The translations under genes were made by a program, and so were the position numbers. Source: JBOGXA01 sp050694175 (lineage in GTDB: Bacteria; Actinomycetota; CADDZG01; WHSQ01). From it: DNA of 64,000 bases. Every line of letters begins with the position of its first letter. The first letter of the stretch is position 1. Shown piece after piece: positions 40,691-49,215 of this stretch. The stretch is taken from assembly GCA_050694175.1 (NCBI GenBank), contig JBOGXA010000008.1, forward strand, positions 69,237-133,236, read 5' to 3'. A model generated the notes under the pieces. The model saw only the letters and a list, made by a program, of their open reading frames with translations, had not been told where the DNA came from and did no database searches.

Positions 40691-43402
40691 GTGAGCTCAA
40701 TCACGACTGCAGGCGGCGACAACCTGAATGAGGCGCACGAGCGGCTGGCTTCGGCCGAGGCGTGTTACCGCAGCCTGATCGAGAGCATCCCGGCCATCAC
40801 CTATATCGACGCGCCGGGGGAGCCCTGGACCACCCTGTTCATGAGCCCGCAGGTCGAGGCCTTGCTGGGCTTCACACCCGCCGAGATGACGGGTCCGGGC
40901 TCCAAGTGGGCAGGTCGCGTCCACCCCGAGGACCGGGACCGGGTGCTCGCCGCAAGCGTCCATCACCTGGCGACCGGCGAGTCGCTGGCCGGCGACTATC
41001 GCATGATCGCCCGCGACGGCAGCATCGTGTGGGTGTCGCGTCAGGCGGAGGTGGTCCGAGACGAGTCCGGGGTCCCGTTGTGCAGCCAGGGCGTCATCTT
41101 CGACATCACCGAGCGGAAGCGAATGGAGGAGCGGTTGAGGCTGCTCGAGTCGGTGGTGGTGAACTCCAACGACTCGGTCATGGTCACGGAGGCTCACAGG
41201 GACGGCTCCACCGAGTCACCTCGAATCGTCTATGTCAACCACGGCTTCACGGAACTTACGGGCTATCCGGCCGAAGAGGCGGTCGGTGCGACGCCCGAGA
41301 TCCTGCGGGGGGGCAAGACCGACCGAGCCGAGATCGCTCGAATGGACGATCTGCTCGCCTCCGGCCTGCCGGCCGTCGCGGAACTTGTCAACTACAAGAA
41401 GGACGGGACCGAGTACTGGGTGAACGCAAGCGTCACTCCCGTATTCGACGAGGACGGCCAGTGTACGCATTACGTCTCGATCCAAAGAGAAGTGACCGAG
41501 CGTAGACGCGAGGAAGATCGGTTCCGCGCGCTCGTGCAGAACGCATCGGGGATGATCTGGATAATCGCCTCGGATGCGACGATCGGTTACGTCGGTCCGT
41601 CGGTGACCAGGGTCCTCGGATATGCCCCGGAGGAACTCGCCGGCACCAACTGTCTCGAGTTGGTGCATCCGGACGACGCCGACGACATGCAGCGGAAGCT
41701 CACCCAGCTGCTGAAAGCCGCAGACACGACGCTCAGAGGTGAGGTGCGGATGCGCCACAAGGATGGAACCTGGCGACATCTCGAGATCATCTCCACCAAC
41801 CTGCTCGACGACCCCTCCGTGGAGGGCATCGTCGTCAACGGCCGCGACGTTACGGAGCGCAAGGAGTCCGAGAGGGTCCTGCGGATTGCCGACCAGCGCT
41901 TCCGCGGCGCGTTCGACAATGCCCCAATCGGCATGGCGATAGTCGGCCCCGAGGGGCGATTCCTTCAGGTCAACCCTCCCCTGCGACGGATGCTCGGCCG
42001 CTCTGCCGCCGAGATGCAGGAGCTGACGTTTGCGGACATCACCCACCCCGATGACGTCGAGATCTCGCTGGCAAACATGCGTGACCTGCTCTCAGGGTCA
42101 AGGAACGTATCCGTGCAATCGAAACGCTATGTGGCCAAGGACGGCGCCGTTGTGGACGCAGAGACCCATGTGACTTTGATCCGCTCGGATGCGGGCGATC
42201 CCCTGTACTTCGTCGCCCAGATAGTCGACGTGACGGGCCGAGCCCGCCTGGAAGAGCACCTCAGGCAGACCCAGAAGATGGAGGCGGTCGGTCAGCTTGC
42301 CGGCGGCATAGCCCACGACTTCAACAACCTCCTGTCGGTCATACAGAGCTACGCACGCTTCGTGATGGAGAGCCTGAGACACGGAGACGAGGCGCGCGCA
42401 GACGCGGAGGAGATCGTCAAGGCCGGCGAGAGGGCGGCGTCGCTGGTCCGGCAGCTCCTCGCGTTCAGCCGCCGAGACGTCACTCACGCAGCCGTTCTCA
42501 ATGTGAACACGGTCCTGTCCGACATGGAGATGCTGCTGCGTCGCACCATCGGGGAGGACATCGGGCTGACAATCAAGGGGGCAGACGACCTGGGCGGGAT
42601 CAAGATGGATCCGGCACAGCTCGAGCAAATAGTCATGAATATGGTGGTCAACGCGCGCGACGCCATGCCTCGCGGCGGACGATTGCACATCACCACGGCC
42701 AACGGGATGATGGACGTGGGGACCGGTGGCGAAGCTCAGCAGCGCTGCGTTAGGTTGATCGTTGCCGACACCGGGCGCGGGATGAGCCCGGAGCATGTCT
42801 CGCGCATCTTCGAACCCTTCTTCACCACGAAGCCGCGCGGTCGCGGCACGGGGCTTGGACTCGCAACCGTGTACGCAATCGTCCAACAGGTAGGGGGCAC
42901 GATCTCGGTCGAATCAGAATCCGGGAAGGGGACCTCTTTCGAGATGTGCTTGCCCGCCGTAGACCTAGCCTCGGAAGCCGACGTTTACCGGGCCCCGGGG
43001 CGGGAGGTGCGGGGAGGGAAAGAGACGGTGCTGGTGGCCGAGGATGAGGACGCGGTGCGGAGACTCGTCGTCAGGATCCTGACGCGCAACGGCTACAACG
43101 TGATCTCGGCGGACGACGGAACGTCGGCCCTCCGGTTGTTCGACGCCAGGCGGGGCGACGTGGATCTGGTGATCACCGATGTCGTCATGCCTCACATGTC
43201 GGGTCGCGACCTCGCCGATGCAGTCCACAGCCGCGGCACCGAAGCAAAAATACTGTTCATGTCCGGCTACCCGGGCGAGAAGCTTGCCCAGCACGGGATC
43301 TTCCAAGCCGAGGGCTACATCCAGAAGCCGTTCACAGCCGAGGAACTTCTCGCGATGATTCGCGAAACCCTCGACGACCGGGTCGGAGCCGCCGCTTCCT
43401 AA
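40691..43402 (+). CDS. Hybrid histidine kinase with four PAS domains and a C-terminal receiver
   Basis: A 903-residue cytosolic sensor kinase: PAS1 (about 22-140), PAS2 (about 150-275), PAS3 (about 280-400), PAS4 (about 405-520), HisKA with the phospho-accepting His in AGGIAHDFNNLLSV, an HATPase domain (NMVVNARDAM N-box, DTGRGM G1, FFTTKPRGRGTGLGLA), and a receiver with the phospho-Asp in LVITDVVMP and the Lys in IQKPFT. PAS2 looks LOV-related (NHGFTELTGYPAEEA) but lacks the NCRFLQG Cys. There are no membrane helices, so it senses a cytosolic signal. I chose GTG 40691, with GGGAG 6 nt upstream; starts at 40661 and 40670 are possible. Confidence 0.9.
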   Translation: MSSITTAGGDNLNEAHERLASAEACYRSLIESIPAITYIDAPGEPWTTLFMSPQVEALLGFTPAEMTGPGSKWAGRVHPEDRDRVLAASVHHLATGESLAGDYRMIARDGSIVWVSRQAEVVRDESGVPLCSQGVIFDITERKRMEERLRLLESVVVNSNDSVMVTEAHRDGSTESPRIVYVNHGFTELTGYPAEEAVGATPEILRGGKTDRAEIARMDDLLASGLPAVAELVNYKKDGTEYWVNASVTPVFDEDGQCTHYVSIQREVTERRREEDRFRALVQNASGMIWIIASDATIGYVGPSVTRVLGYAPEELAGTNCLELVHPDDADDMQRKLTQLLKAADTTLRGEVRMRHKDGTWRHLEIISTNLLDDPSVEGIVVNGRDVTERKESERVLRIADQRFRGAFDNAPIGMAIVGPEGRFLQVNPPLRRMLGRSAAEMQELTFADITHPDDVEISLANMRDLLSGSRNVSVQSKRYVAKDGAVVDAETHVTLIRSDAGDPLYFVAQIVDVTGRARLEEHLRQTQKMEAVGQLAGGIAHDFNNLLSVIQSYARFVMESLRHGDEARADAEEIVKAGERAASLVRQLLAFSRRDVTHAAVLNVNTVLSDMEMLLRRTIGEDIGLTIKGADDLGGIKMDPAQLEQIVMNMVVNARDAMPRGGRLHITTANGMMDVGTGGEAQQRCVRLIVADTGRGMSPEHVSRIFEPFFTTKPRGRGTGLGLATVYAIVQQVGGTISVESESGKGTSFEMCLPAVDLASEADVYRAPGREVRGGKETVLVAEDEDAVRRLVVRILTRNGYNVISADDGTSALRLFDARRGDVDLVITDVVMPHMSGRDLADAVHSRGTEAKILFMSGYPGEKLAQHGIFQAEGYIQKPFTAEELLAMIRETLDDRVGAAAS

Positions 43403-43432
43403 CTGAAAGCGGACCCGCGTTAGGGTCGATGA

Positions 43433-45136
43433 ATGGCCACGCGTCCAGGAGTCTCGTCGCACCCCGCGAAGAGGCGGAGCGCCGCCCTTACCGACGGTCC
43501 CGAGCGGGCCGGCGCCCGGGCGATGCTCAAGGCAATCGGATTCACCGACGCGGACCTCGCGCGCCCGCTGATCGGAGTTGCGACGACCTGGACGGAGACC
43601 ATGCCATGCAACTACAACCAGCGGGAGCTGGCGGTCCAGGTCAAGGCGGGTATCCGCGCCGGAGGCGGAACCGCCATGGAATTCAACACGATCGCGGTGT
43701 CCGACGGCGTGTCGATGGGGACGGAGGGGATGCGTGCGTCGCTGGTCAGCCGGGAAGTGATCGCGGACTCGCTCGAGCTCGTGGCAAGGGGCCAACTTTT
43801 CGATGGCCTCGTCTGTCTGGTCGGGTGTGACAAAACGATTCCGGCGGCGGTCATGGCCCTCTGCCGACTCGACATCCCCGGCCTCGTCCTCTACAACGGG
43901 TCGATCGCTCCCGGGAAATGGCGCGGGCACGACGTGTCGATACAAGACGTCTACGAAGCGATCGGGAAACATGCGGCCGGCGACATGTCCGACGAGGACC
44001 TCCACGCCCTGGAGGATGTCGCGTGCCCCGGAGCGGGCGCGTGCGGCGGGCAGTTCACTGCCAACACGATGGCGACGGCGGTTGACTTCCTCGGGCTCAG
44101 TCCGACTGGCTTCAGCGGCATCCCCGCAACCGAGCCCGGCAAGCGAGCCGCTGCGGAGCAGGCCGGGCGCCTGGCAGTAACCCTGGTCGAGGACGGAACG
44201 TCACCCTCGACGATCCTGTCGCGACACTCGCTCGAGAACGCGATCGCATCGGTGGCGGCGACGGGCGGCTCCACCAACGCCGTGCTCCATCTCATCGCGA
44301 TCGCTCGCGAGGTGGACATCGACCTGAGCATCGACGACTTCGACACGATCGCGGCCCGCACGCCGGTAATCGCCGATCTCAAGCCTGGCGGGAGGTATTT
44401 CGCCACCGATCTCTACAGAGCCGGAGGAACTCCGCTCGTCATGAAGGGGCTGGCGAGTAGGGACCTCATCCACCGCAACGCTCCGACGGTGGATGGGCGC
44501 ACGATCGGGGACATAGCCGGAGCCGCCGAGGAGGCATTCGGCCAGCAGGTGGTCCTTCCGATCGACCAACCTCTGGCGCCGTCCGGAGGCCCGGCGATCC
44601 TGCGGGGCAACCTCGCCCCCGACGGTTGTGTCGTGAAGCTCGCAGGCCACCAGCGCACGTTCCACAGGGGCCCGGCTCGGGTCTTCGACTCAGAGGAGGC
44701 TGCGTTCGCCGCGGTCAAGGGTCGCTCGATCGAAGACGGAGACGTTGTCGTCATCCGCTACGAGGGCCCCGCCGGGGGTCCCGGGATGCGCGAGATGCTC
44801 GCAGTCACCGCCGCAATCGTGGGCGAGGGCATTGGGGATCGCGTCGCGCTCGTGACGGACGGCCGTTTCAGCGGTGCAACGCACGGGTTCATGGTGGGCC
44901 ACGTGGCGCCGGAGGCGGCCCATGGGGGCCCGATAGCGGCGCTCAGGGACGGCGACGTAGTTGAGATCGACGTGGATGCACGCGAGCTGCGCGCCCTCCT
45001 CGAAGACGAAGAGATCGATAAGAGGCTGGCGAACTGGTCTCCCCCGCCGCCCCGCTACCGGAACGGCGTGTTCGCCAAGTACGCGCAATCGGTCGCGTCC
45101 GCGTCCGAGGGCGCGATCACGATCCCGGCCCGCTAG
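43433..45136 (+). CDS. ilvD: Dihydroxy-acid dehydratase
   Basis: A 567-residue iron-sulfur dehydratase of branched-chain amino-acid synthesis. Three Cys characteristic of the [2Fe-2S] form are in TMPCNYNQ, VGCDKTIPA and CPGAGACGGQFTANTM; the Mg-binding and catalytic segments include SDGVSMGTEGM, GPAGGPGMREM and TDGRFSGATHGFMVGHVAPEA (in part), with the catalytic Ser in the latter. Length is normal. It starts 31 bp after the kinase gene, so it may be co-transcribed with it, although the functions do not suggest a link. No other ilv gene is in the window. Confidence 0.93.
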   Translation: MATRPGVSSHPAKRRSAALTDGPERAGARAMLKAIGFTDADLARPLIGVATTWTETMPCNYNQRELAVQVKAGIRAGGGTAMEFNTIAVSDGVSMGTEGMRASLVSREVIADSLELVARGQLFDGLVCLVGCDKTIPAAVMALCRLDIPGLVLYNGSIAPGKWRGHDVSIQDVYEAIGKHAAGDMSDEDLHALEDVACPGAGACGGQFTANTMATAVDFLGLSPTGFSGIPATEPGKRAAAEQAGRLAVTLVEDGTSPSTILSRHSLENAIASVAATGGSTNAVLHLIAIAREVDIDLSIDDFDTIAARTPVIADLKPGGRYFATDLYRAGGTPLVMKGLASRDLIHRNAPTVDGRTIGDIAGAAEEAFGQQVVLPIDQPLAPSGGPAILRGNLAPDGCVVKLAGHQRTFHRGPARVFDSEEAAFAAVKGRSIEDGDVVVIRYEGPAGGPGMREMLAVTAAIVGEGIGDRVALVTDGRFSGATHGFMVGHVAPEAAHGGPIAALRDGDVVEIDVDARELRALLEDEEIDKRLANWSPPPPRYRNGVFAKYAQSVASASEGAITIPAR

Positions 45137-45190
45137 CCCATCCTCTTCCACCACTTGTTGCAGCGGGGGGACGACGGGTTCACTCATTGT

Positions 45191-46603
45191 TCAATCGCTA
45201 CGCAGCGGCGGGACGAGATCGGGATGGGCCTTCTTCAGCCATCGCTGTTCTGACTTCCCGAGCTCAGCCCTGGACGGCTCGCCTGCCCACATCTCGCGCG
45301 CGATCGCCTGCCAGTTGGCGGTTGCCTCCAGCCGGCCGATGATCGAGCCGACTCCAAACGACATCCGGTTGAAGGTCACCATCACTCCCGGGACTCCGAC
45401 CTTGCGAAGCGTCTTGAACGCCTCGGAACGCGGATCGAAGCCCGCGGCGGCGATCTTCTGCACCAGCGGCGGATCGACGGTGAACTCCCGGTCCTCGAGC
45501 ATGGGCAGGTTGAGCATCCTCAGGTGCTCCCATATCGCGTTGATCTCGGGTGTCCGCGGCGTGAGGATCCCGATCCCTTCGAGCGCTCGCCGCCCCCGCT
45601 CCCGATCGTCCGTGATGAGCGCCTGGATGATCTCGAGCAGCAGCTCCAGGGTGCCGGGATCGAGCGCGCGCACGAGACCGAAGTCCAGGAACGCCACCTT
45701 GCCGTCTTTCAGGAGAAGGTAGTTACCGGGGTGTGGATCGGCGGAGAAGAGCCGGAAACGGTTGAGGCTTCCGTAGAAGAACCGGAACACGATCTCCGCG
45801 AGCCGGTTCTTGTCTGCCTGTGACCATTCGAACGCGGACATGAACGGCTCGCCCTCGATGAACTCCTGAGTGATCACGCGCGTCCGGCTGTACTCGGAGA
45901 AAACTCGCGGGACGACGATGAACGGGTGCCCTGCGAACAGCTCCGCGAACTTTGCCTGGTTCTTTGCCTCTCGCCGGTAATCGAGCTCTTCCGTAACTCG
46001 TTCGCGAACCTCTTCAGCGACCTCCTTCGGATCGAGATTCGGTGCGATCGCGACGGCCAGCTTGGTCATCGCGGACACATTCTTCAGGTCCGCACGGACG
46101 GCCGCGTCGACTCCCGGGTACTGAACCTTGACCGCAACCACTTCCCCGGACGGCAGCTGTGCGCGATGGACCTGGCCGATCGAGGCGGCGGCGACCGGCG
46201 TGTCCTCGAACGAGGCAAAGACCTCGTCGACGGGCGCGCCGAACTCCTCTTCGATCACCCCCCGAGAGGCATCGGGGTCCATGGGTGGTGCGGAGTTCTG
46301 CAACATCGTCAGGGCGTCCCTGTACGTCGACATGTACTCGCCCGGCGCCGCGAACTCGTAAAAGGAGGCGAGTTGCCCGACTTTCATGGCCGCCCCCTTC
46401 ATCTCGCCGAGCATCTGTACGAGCTGCTGGGCGGTCTGTCGGTGGAAGCCGTCCAGATACTCCTGCGCCCGCGCTGGTGCGGCGAAGGACTTGGCTCGCG
46501 TGCCGATGAAACGCGCCGCCGACCGCCCGGTCTGCCCTGCCAGGCGTGCGCCGCGCTCGAACCACCCCGTCGGGATCGGCTCTCTCTTCTTGTCGCCGGC
46601 CAT
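45191..46603 (-). CDS. AarF/ABC1/UbiB-family kinase-like protein
   Basis: A 470-residue atypical kinase of the ABC1 family. The family-specific KxGQ motif is in GAAMKVGQLASF; the Ala-rich loop is AAASIGQVHRA; the ATP-binding Lys is in VAVKVQYPG; the catalytic and metal-binding residues are in SADPHPGNYLL and VAFLDFGLV. Members act in quinone biosynthesis or lipid homeostasis and probably have ATPase rather than classical kinase activity. The ATG at 46601-46603 (MAGDKKREP) is preferred over an extra eight codons upstream. No membrane helix is visible at the C-terminus, unlike UbiB itself. Confidence 0.88.
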   Translation of the reverse strand: MAGDKKREPIPTGWFERGARLAGQTGRSAARFIGTRAKSFAAPARAQEYLDGFHRQTAQQLVQMLGEMKGAAMKVGQLASFYEFAAPGEYMSTYRDALTMLQNSAPPMDPDASRGVIEEEFGAPVDEVFASFEDTPVAAASIGQVHRAQLPSGEVVAVKVQYPGVDAAVRADLKNVSAMTKLAVAIAPNLDPKEVAEEVRERVTEELDYRREAKNQAKFAELFAGHPFIVVPRVFSEYSRTRVITQEFIEGEPFMSAFEWSQADKNRLAEIVFRFFYGSLNRFRLFSADPHPGNYLLLKDGKVAFLDFGLVRALDPGTLELLLEIIQALITDDRERGRRALEGIGILTPRTPEINAIWEHLRMLNLPMLEDREFTVDPPLVQKIAAAGFDPRSEAFKTLRKVGVPGVMVTFNRMSFGVGSIIGRLEATANWQAIAREMWAGEPSRAELGKSEQRWLKKAHPDLVPPLRSD

Positions 46604-46701
46604 CGGCGCAACTGTAGAGCAGGACAACCCGATCGCCGGTCCGATCGTCCCTTAGGATGACGAGTTCGGAGGCGGATTACGAGAACATGACCGGAGGTCC
46701 C

Positions 46702-47649
46702 ATGCCGACCCCTCAGAGCACGGTCATCCGAGTCCTCGTCGCGGCCACGATCCTCACCGCGATCGGGGGGACTCAGGTGCCGAGCTCAGGGTCTGTCTAC
46801 GGGTCCGAGGGCGCCTCTCTCGTCCACGCGTCACCCGGCGCGCCGGACGCGCTTTCTCCTTTCTATCAGCGGCGTGCAATGAAACACGTGCGGGCCCTGG
46901 CCCGGAGAATCGGCGTCCGCGTGCGCGCTACCGGTGGGGAGTACCGAGGGTCCCGCTACATCGCCTCGCACCTGCGAGACCTCGGCTACAGGGTCCGCAT
47001 TCAGAAGTTCGACGTGGACGGAAGGACGTCCAGGAACGTGATAGCCAGGGCCCCGGGCGCGGTGCGTTACCCGTTCGTCATCGGAGCCCACATGGATACC
47101 GTGCGACGTTCACCGGGAGCTAACGACAATGCCTCGGGCGTGGCGGTGATGCTCGAGATCGCGCGAGTTGTGAGAAATCGATCGCAGGAGGAGTTCGTAG
47201 AATTCGTCGCGTTCGGTTCCGAGGAGTACGGCCGCAACGGCGCGCACCACGTCGGCTCGCAGGTGTTCGTCAACCGGCTCGGCGGGCGCGGTCGGCGGAT
47301 GCTTCCGGGCATGGTTTCCGTCGACATGATCGCCGACGGCCGTCCCCTCATCGACGGCACCGCCGGCATCGGCCCGAGGGTCGTCGCCCGCACCCTCCTG
47401 CGAAAGATTCGCGATGCCAACATCCGCGTCGTCTACCGGACCACCTGCGACTGCTCGGATAACGGACCCTTCGAACGCGCCGGAATCCCCGCTGCGTTCC
47501 TATGGAGTGGCTTCGAGCCGAACTACCACTCGCCCTCCGACACCGTCGCGAACCTGCGGCCCGCAGATCTCGACCGCCCGGGGAGGGCCGTCAGGGCCTT
47601 CGTGAAGGACCTCGATCGGGGCATGCTGCGGCGTTTCCGCCGTTTCTGA
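46702..47649 (+). CDS. Secreted M28-family metallopeptidase
   Basis: A 315-residue exported zinc aminopeptidase-like enzyme. A signal peptide covers about residues 1-33. The di-zinc site is complete: His130 and Asp132 in GAHMDT, the bridging Asp142 in GANDNASG, catalytic Glu174 with Glu175 in FGSEEYG, Asp208 in SVDMI and His276 in NYHSPSDT. A CDC pair (TTCDCSDN) may form a disulfide. The ATG 46702 has GGAGG 5 nt upstream; two earlier in-frame ATGs exist but lack such a site. It could trim peptides or modify other amides outside the cell. Confidence 0.9.
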   Translation: MPTPQSTVIRVLVAATILTAIGGTQVPSSGSVYGSEGASLVHASPGAPDALSPFYQRRAMKHVRALARRIGVRVRATGGEYRGSRYIASHLRDLGYRVRIQKFDVDGRTSRNVIARAPGAVRYPFVIGAHMDTVRRSPGANDNASGVAVMLEIARVVRNRSQEEFVEFVAFGSEEYGRNGAHHVGSQVFVNRLGGRGRRMLPGMVSVDMIADGRPLIDGTAGIGPRVVARTLLRKIRDANIRVVYRTTCDCSDNGPFERAGIPAAFLWSGFEPNYHSPSDTVANLRPADLDRPGRAVRAFVKDLDRGMLRRFRRF

Positions 47650-47773
47650 GGGGCCGACGACAACGGTAGTAGCCATCCCCACCGGGCCGCGGCCGACCGG
47701 GTACCCTGGCGACGTATTGATTAGTTGCTAAGGTTCCACCGAAGGGGCAGCCCAGCCTAAGGACGGTATTCGA

Positions 47774-48346
47774 ATGGCGATGCGTGACCACCGAACGTTG
47801 GCAGTGCGTAACGAGGGGACCGAGGTGATCGACCCCTACGAGCCGCCCGAGGATCCCGCGTACGACTGGGAAAATGACGACGAACCCGCGTACCGGCGGG
47901 GGCCGCGGGTGCTGTGGGGACGTCTGGTCGCCCTCGGAGTGTTTCTGTTACTCGCGTTCCTAATCGGCCGGGCATCCGGCGGCGGGGGGATCCCGCAAGA
48001 GGACCTCGACGCCGCGCGCGCGGAGCGAAACGACGCGCAAGAGCAAGTCGCCGGCCTCCGGGAAGAGATCACCGACCTCGAACAGCAGAACACGGGCCTT
48101 CAGGACCAGATCGATGTACTGGAGGCCGAGGAGACCACCACCCCACCCGCAGATGACACGGGCGGAGAAGATCCGGCGGGTGAGCCTTACACGATCCAGG
48201 AAGGCGACACGCTCACCACCCTCGCAATCGAGTTCTACGACGACGCGTCGCTCGACCAGTACATCGCGGAGGCAAACGAGATCGAAGACGCCTCGCTGAT
48301 AAACACCGGGGACGAGATCATCATTCCGCCGGACCCAACCCCATAA
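47774..48346 (+). CDS. Membrane-anchored LysM protein with coiled coil
   Basis: A 190-residue protein: a 49-residue acidic N-terminus (DPYEPPEDPAYDW), one membrane helix (about 50-66), a coiled coil (about 73-116; DLDAARAERNDAQEQVAGL then EITDLEQQNTGLQDQIDVL), a Thr/Pro/Gly linker and a C-terminal LysM domain (about 138-187; YTIQEGDTLTTLAIEFYDD, INTGDEIIIP). With the N-terminus inside, LysM would reach peptidoglycan. This layout is like small cell-wall-binding or division-associated proteins of actinomycetes; no catalytic domain is present. Confidence 0.83.
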   Translation: MAMRDHRTLAVRNEGTEVIDPYEPPEDPAYDWENDDEPAYRRGPRVLWGRLVALGVFLLLAFLIGRASGGGGIPQEDLDAARAERNDAQEQVAGLREEITDLEQQNTGLQDQIDVLEAEETTTPPADDTGGEDPAGEPYTIQEGDTLTTLAIEFYDDASLDQYIAEANEIEDASLINTGDEIIIPPDPTP

Positions 48347-48360
48347 CGCGTTAGTCGTCG

Positions 48361-48771
48361 TTGGTGCGGCGCATCCCCGACGGTCACCGCGCGCACTTGA
48401 GCTTTATCGTCTCAGACGAGATGACCGTGGTCTTCGAAGAACTGGGGTCGATCCATCCTCTCTACGCCACGTACTGGATGGCGAAGCACGTAGAGGAGGC
48501 CTCCCGCAAGGTCCTCGCTCCGTACTTCGACCCCGACGAGGACGGAGTCGGGCGTTCGGTTAGCGTCACGCACCACGCCCCCGCCGCGCCCGGGACCGAG
48601 ATTCACGTTCACGCAACTCACGAGCGGACGGAGGGCAACAGAGTGTTCGTCTCGTGTGCGGTCACGTCGGCATCGGGTGAGCTGCTGGGCGAGGGCTCCA
48701 CCGAACAGGTGGTGCTGCCTAAGACCAAGGTGCAGAAGATGATCGAGAGCTCGCGAAATCGGTCGGGATGA
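48361..48771 (+). CDS. Hotdog-fold thioesterase, fluoroacetyl-CoA thioesterase-like
   Basis: A 136-residue single-domain hotdog protein that may cleave an acyl-CoA thioester. Thr37, Glu45 and His71 in ATYWMAKHVEEAS and VTHHAPAAPG have the same spacing (8 and 26 residues) as the Thr42-Glu50-His76 triad of the fluoroacetyl-CoA thioesterase FlK. Many genomes have such FlK-like proteins without making fluoroacetate, so the natural substrate is unknown. The start is TTG 48361 or the adjacent GTG 48364; neither has a clear ribosome binding site. It overlaps the archease gene by 4 nt (ATGA), which ties it to the RNA-ligase operon. Confidence 0.78.
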   Translation: MVRRIPDGHRAHLSFIVSDEMTVVFEELGSIHPLYATYWMAKHVEEASRKVLAPYFDPDEDGVGRSVSVTHHAPAAPGTEIHVHATHERTEGNRVFVSCAVTSASGELLGEGSTEQVVLPKTKVQKMIESSRNRSG

Positions 48772-49184
48772 GCGTGGCGCGCTACGAGATCCTCGAGCAC
48801 ACCGCCGATGTGGGCATCGCGGCCGAGGGTTCGACCCTAACCGAAGTGTTCGAGCAGGCGGCCCTGGGCCTGGCGGCGATCATTGGCATCTACGCACCCG
48901 GCGCCGGAGAATCGATCCCCATCGAAGTCGAGTCGAGCGATCCCGGTGCCCTGCTCGTCGACTGGCTTTCCGAGATCCTGTGGCTGCATGATGTCCGAGA
49001 CGCGTTGATCGGAAGAGTCGCGGCGACCGACGTTACCGATACGCACGCGTCGGGGCGCGTGACGCTCGTCGAGCGCGCCGGACGAGCGATCGAGGGGACG
49101 CAAGTGAAGGCAATCACCTATCACCAGCTCGAAGTCCGCCGGGCCGGGTCGGGGTGGCGAGCCCAGGTCTACGTCGACGTGTGA
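48768..49184 (+). CDS. Archease
   Basis: A 138-residue archease, the activator of the RNA ligase RtcB. The N-terminal EILEHTADVGIAAEG holds the conserved metal-binding Asp, with LVDWLSEILWLHD in the middle and the C-terminal KAITYHQLEV ... AQVYVDV also typical. Archease speeds RtcB guanylylation and allows many turnovers. It lies between a hotdog thioesterase (4-nt overlap) and rtcB (31 bp), consistent with one operon. Confidence 0.9.
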   Translation: MSVARYEILEHTADVGIAAEGSTLTEVFEQAALGLAAIIGIYAPGAGESIPIEVESSDPGALLVDWLSEILWLHDVRDALIGRVAATDVTDTHASGRVTLVERAGRAIEGTQVKAITYHQLEVRRAGSGWRAQVYVDV

Positions 49185-49215
49185 AAAGCCCTTAGAACTG
49201 GAAGAAAGAAAGGTC

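Noticed and set aside
41130..41510. A blue-light LOV domain in the hybrid kinase (second PAS)
   Set aside because: The sequence around NHGFTELTGYPAEEA is LOV-like, but the photoactive Cys motif is replaced by GATPEILRGG.
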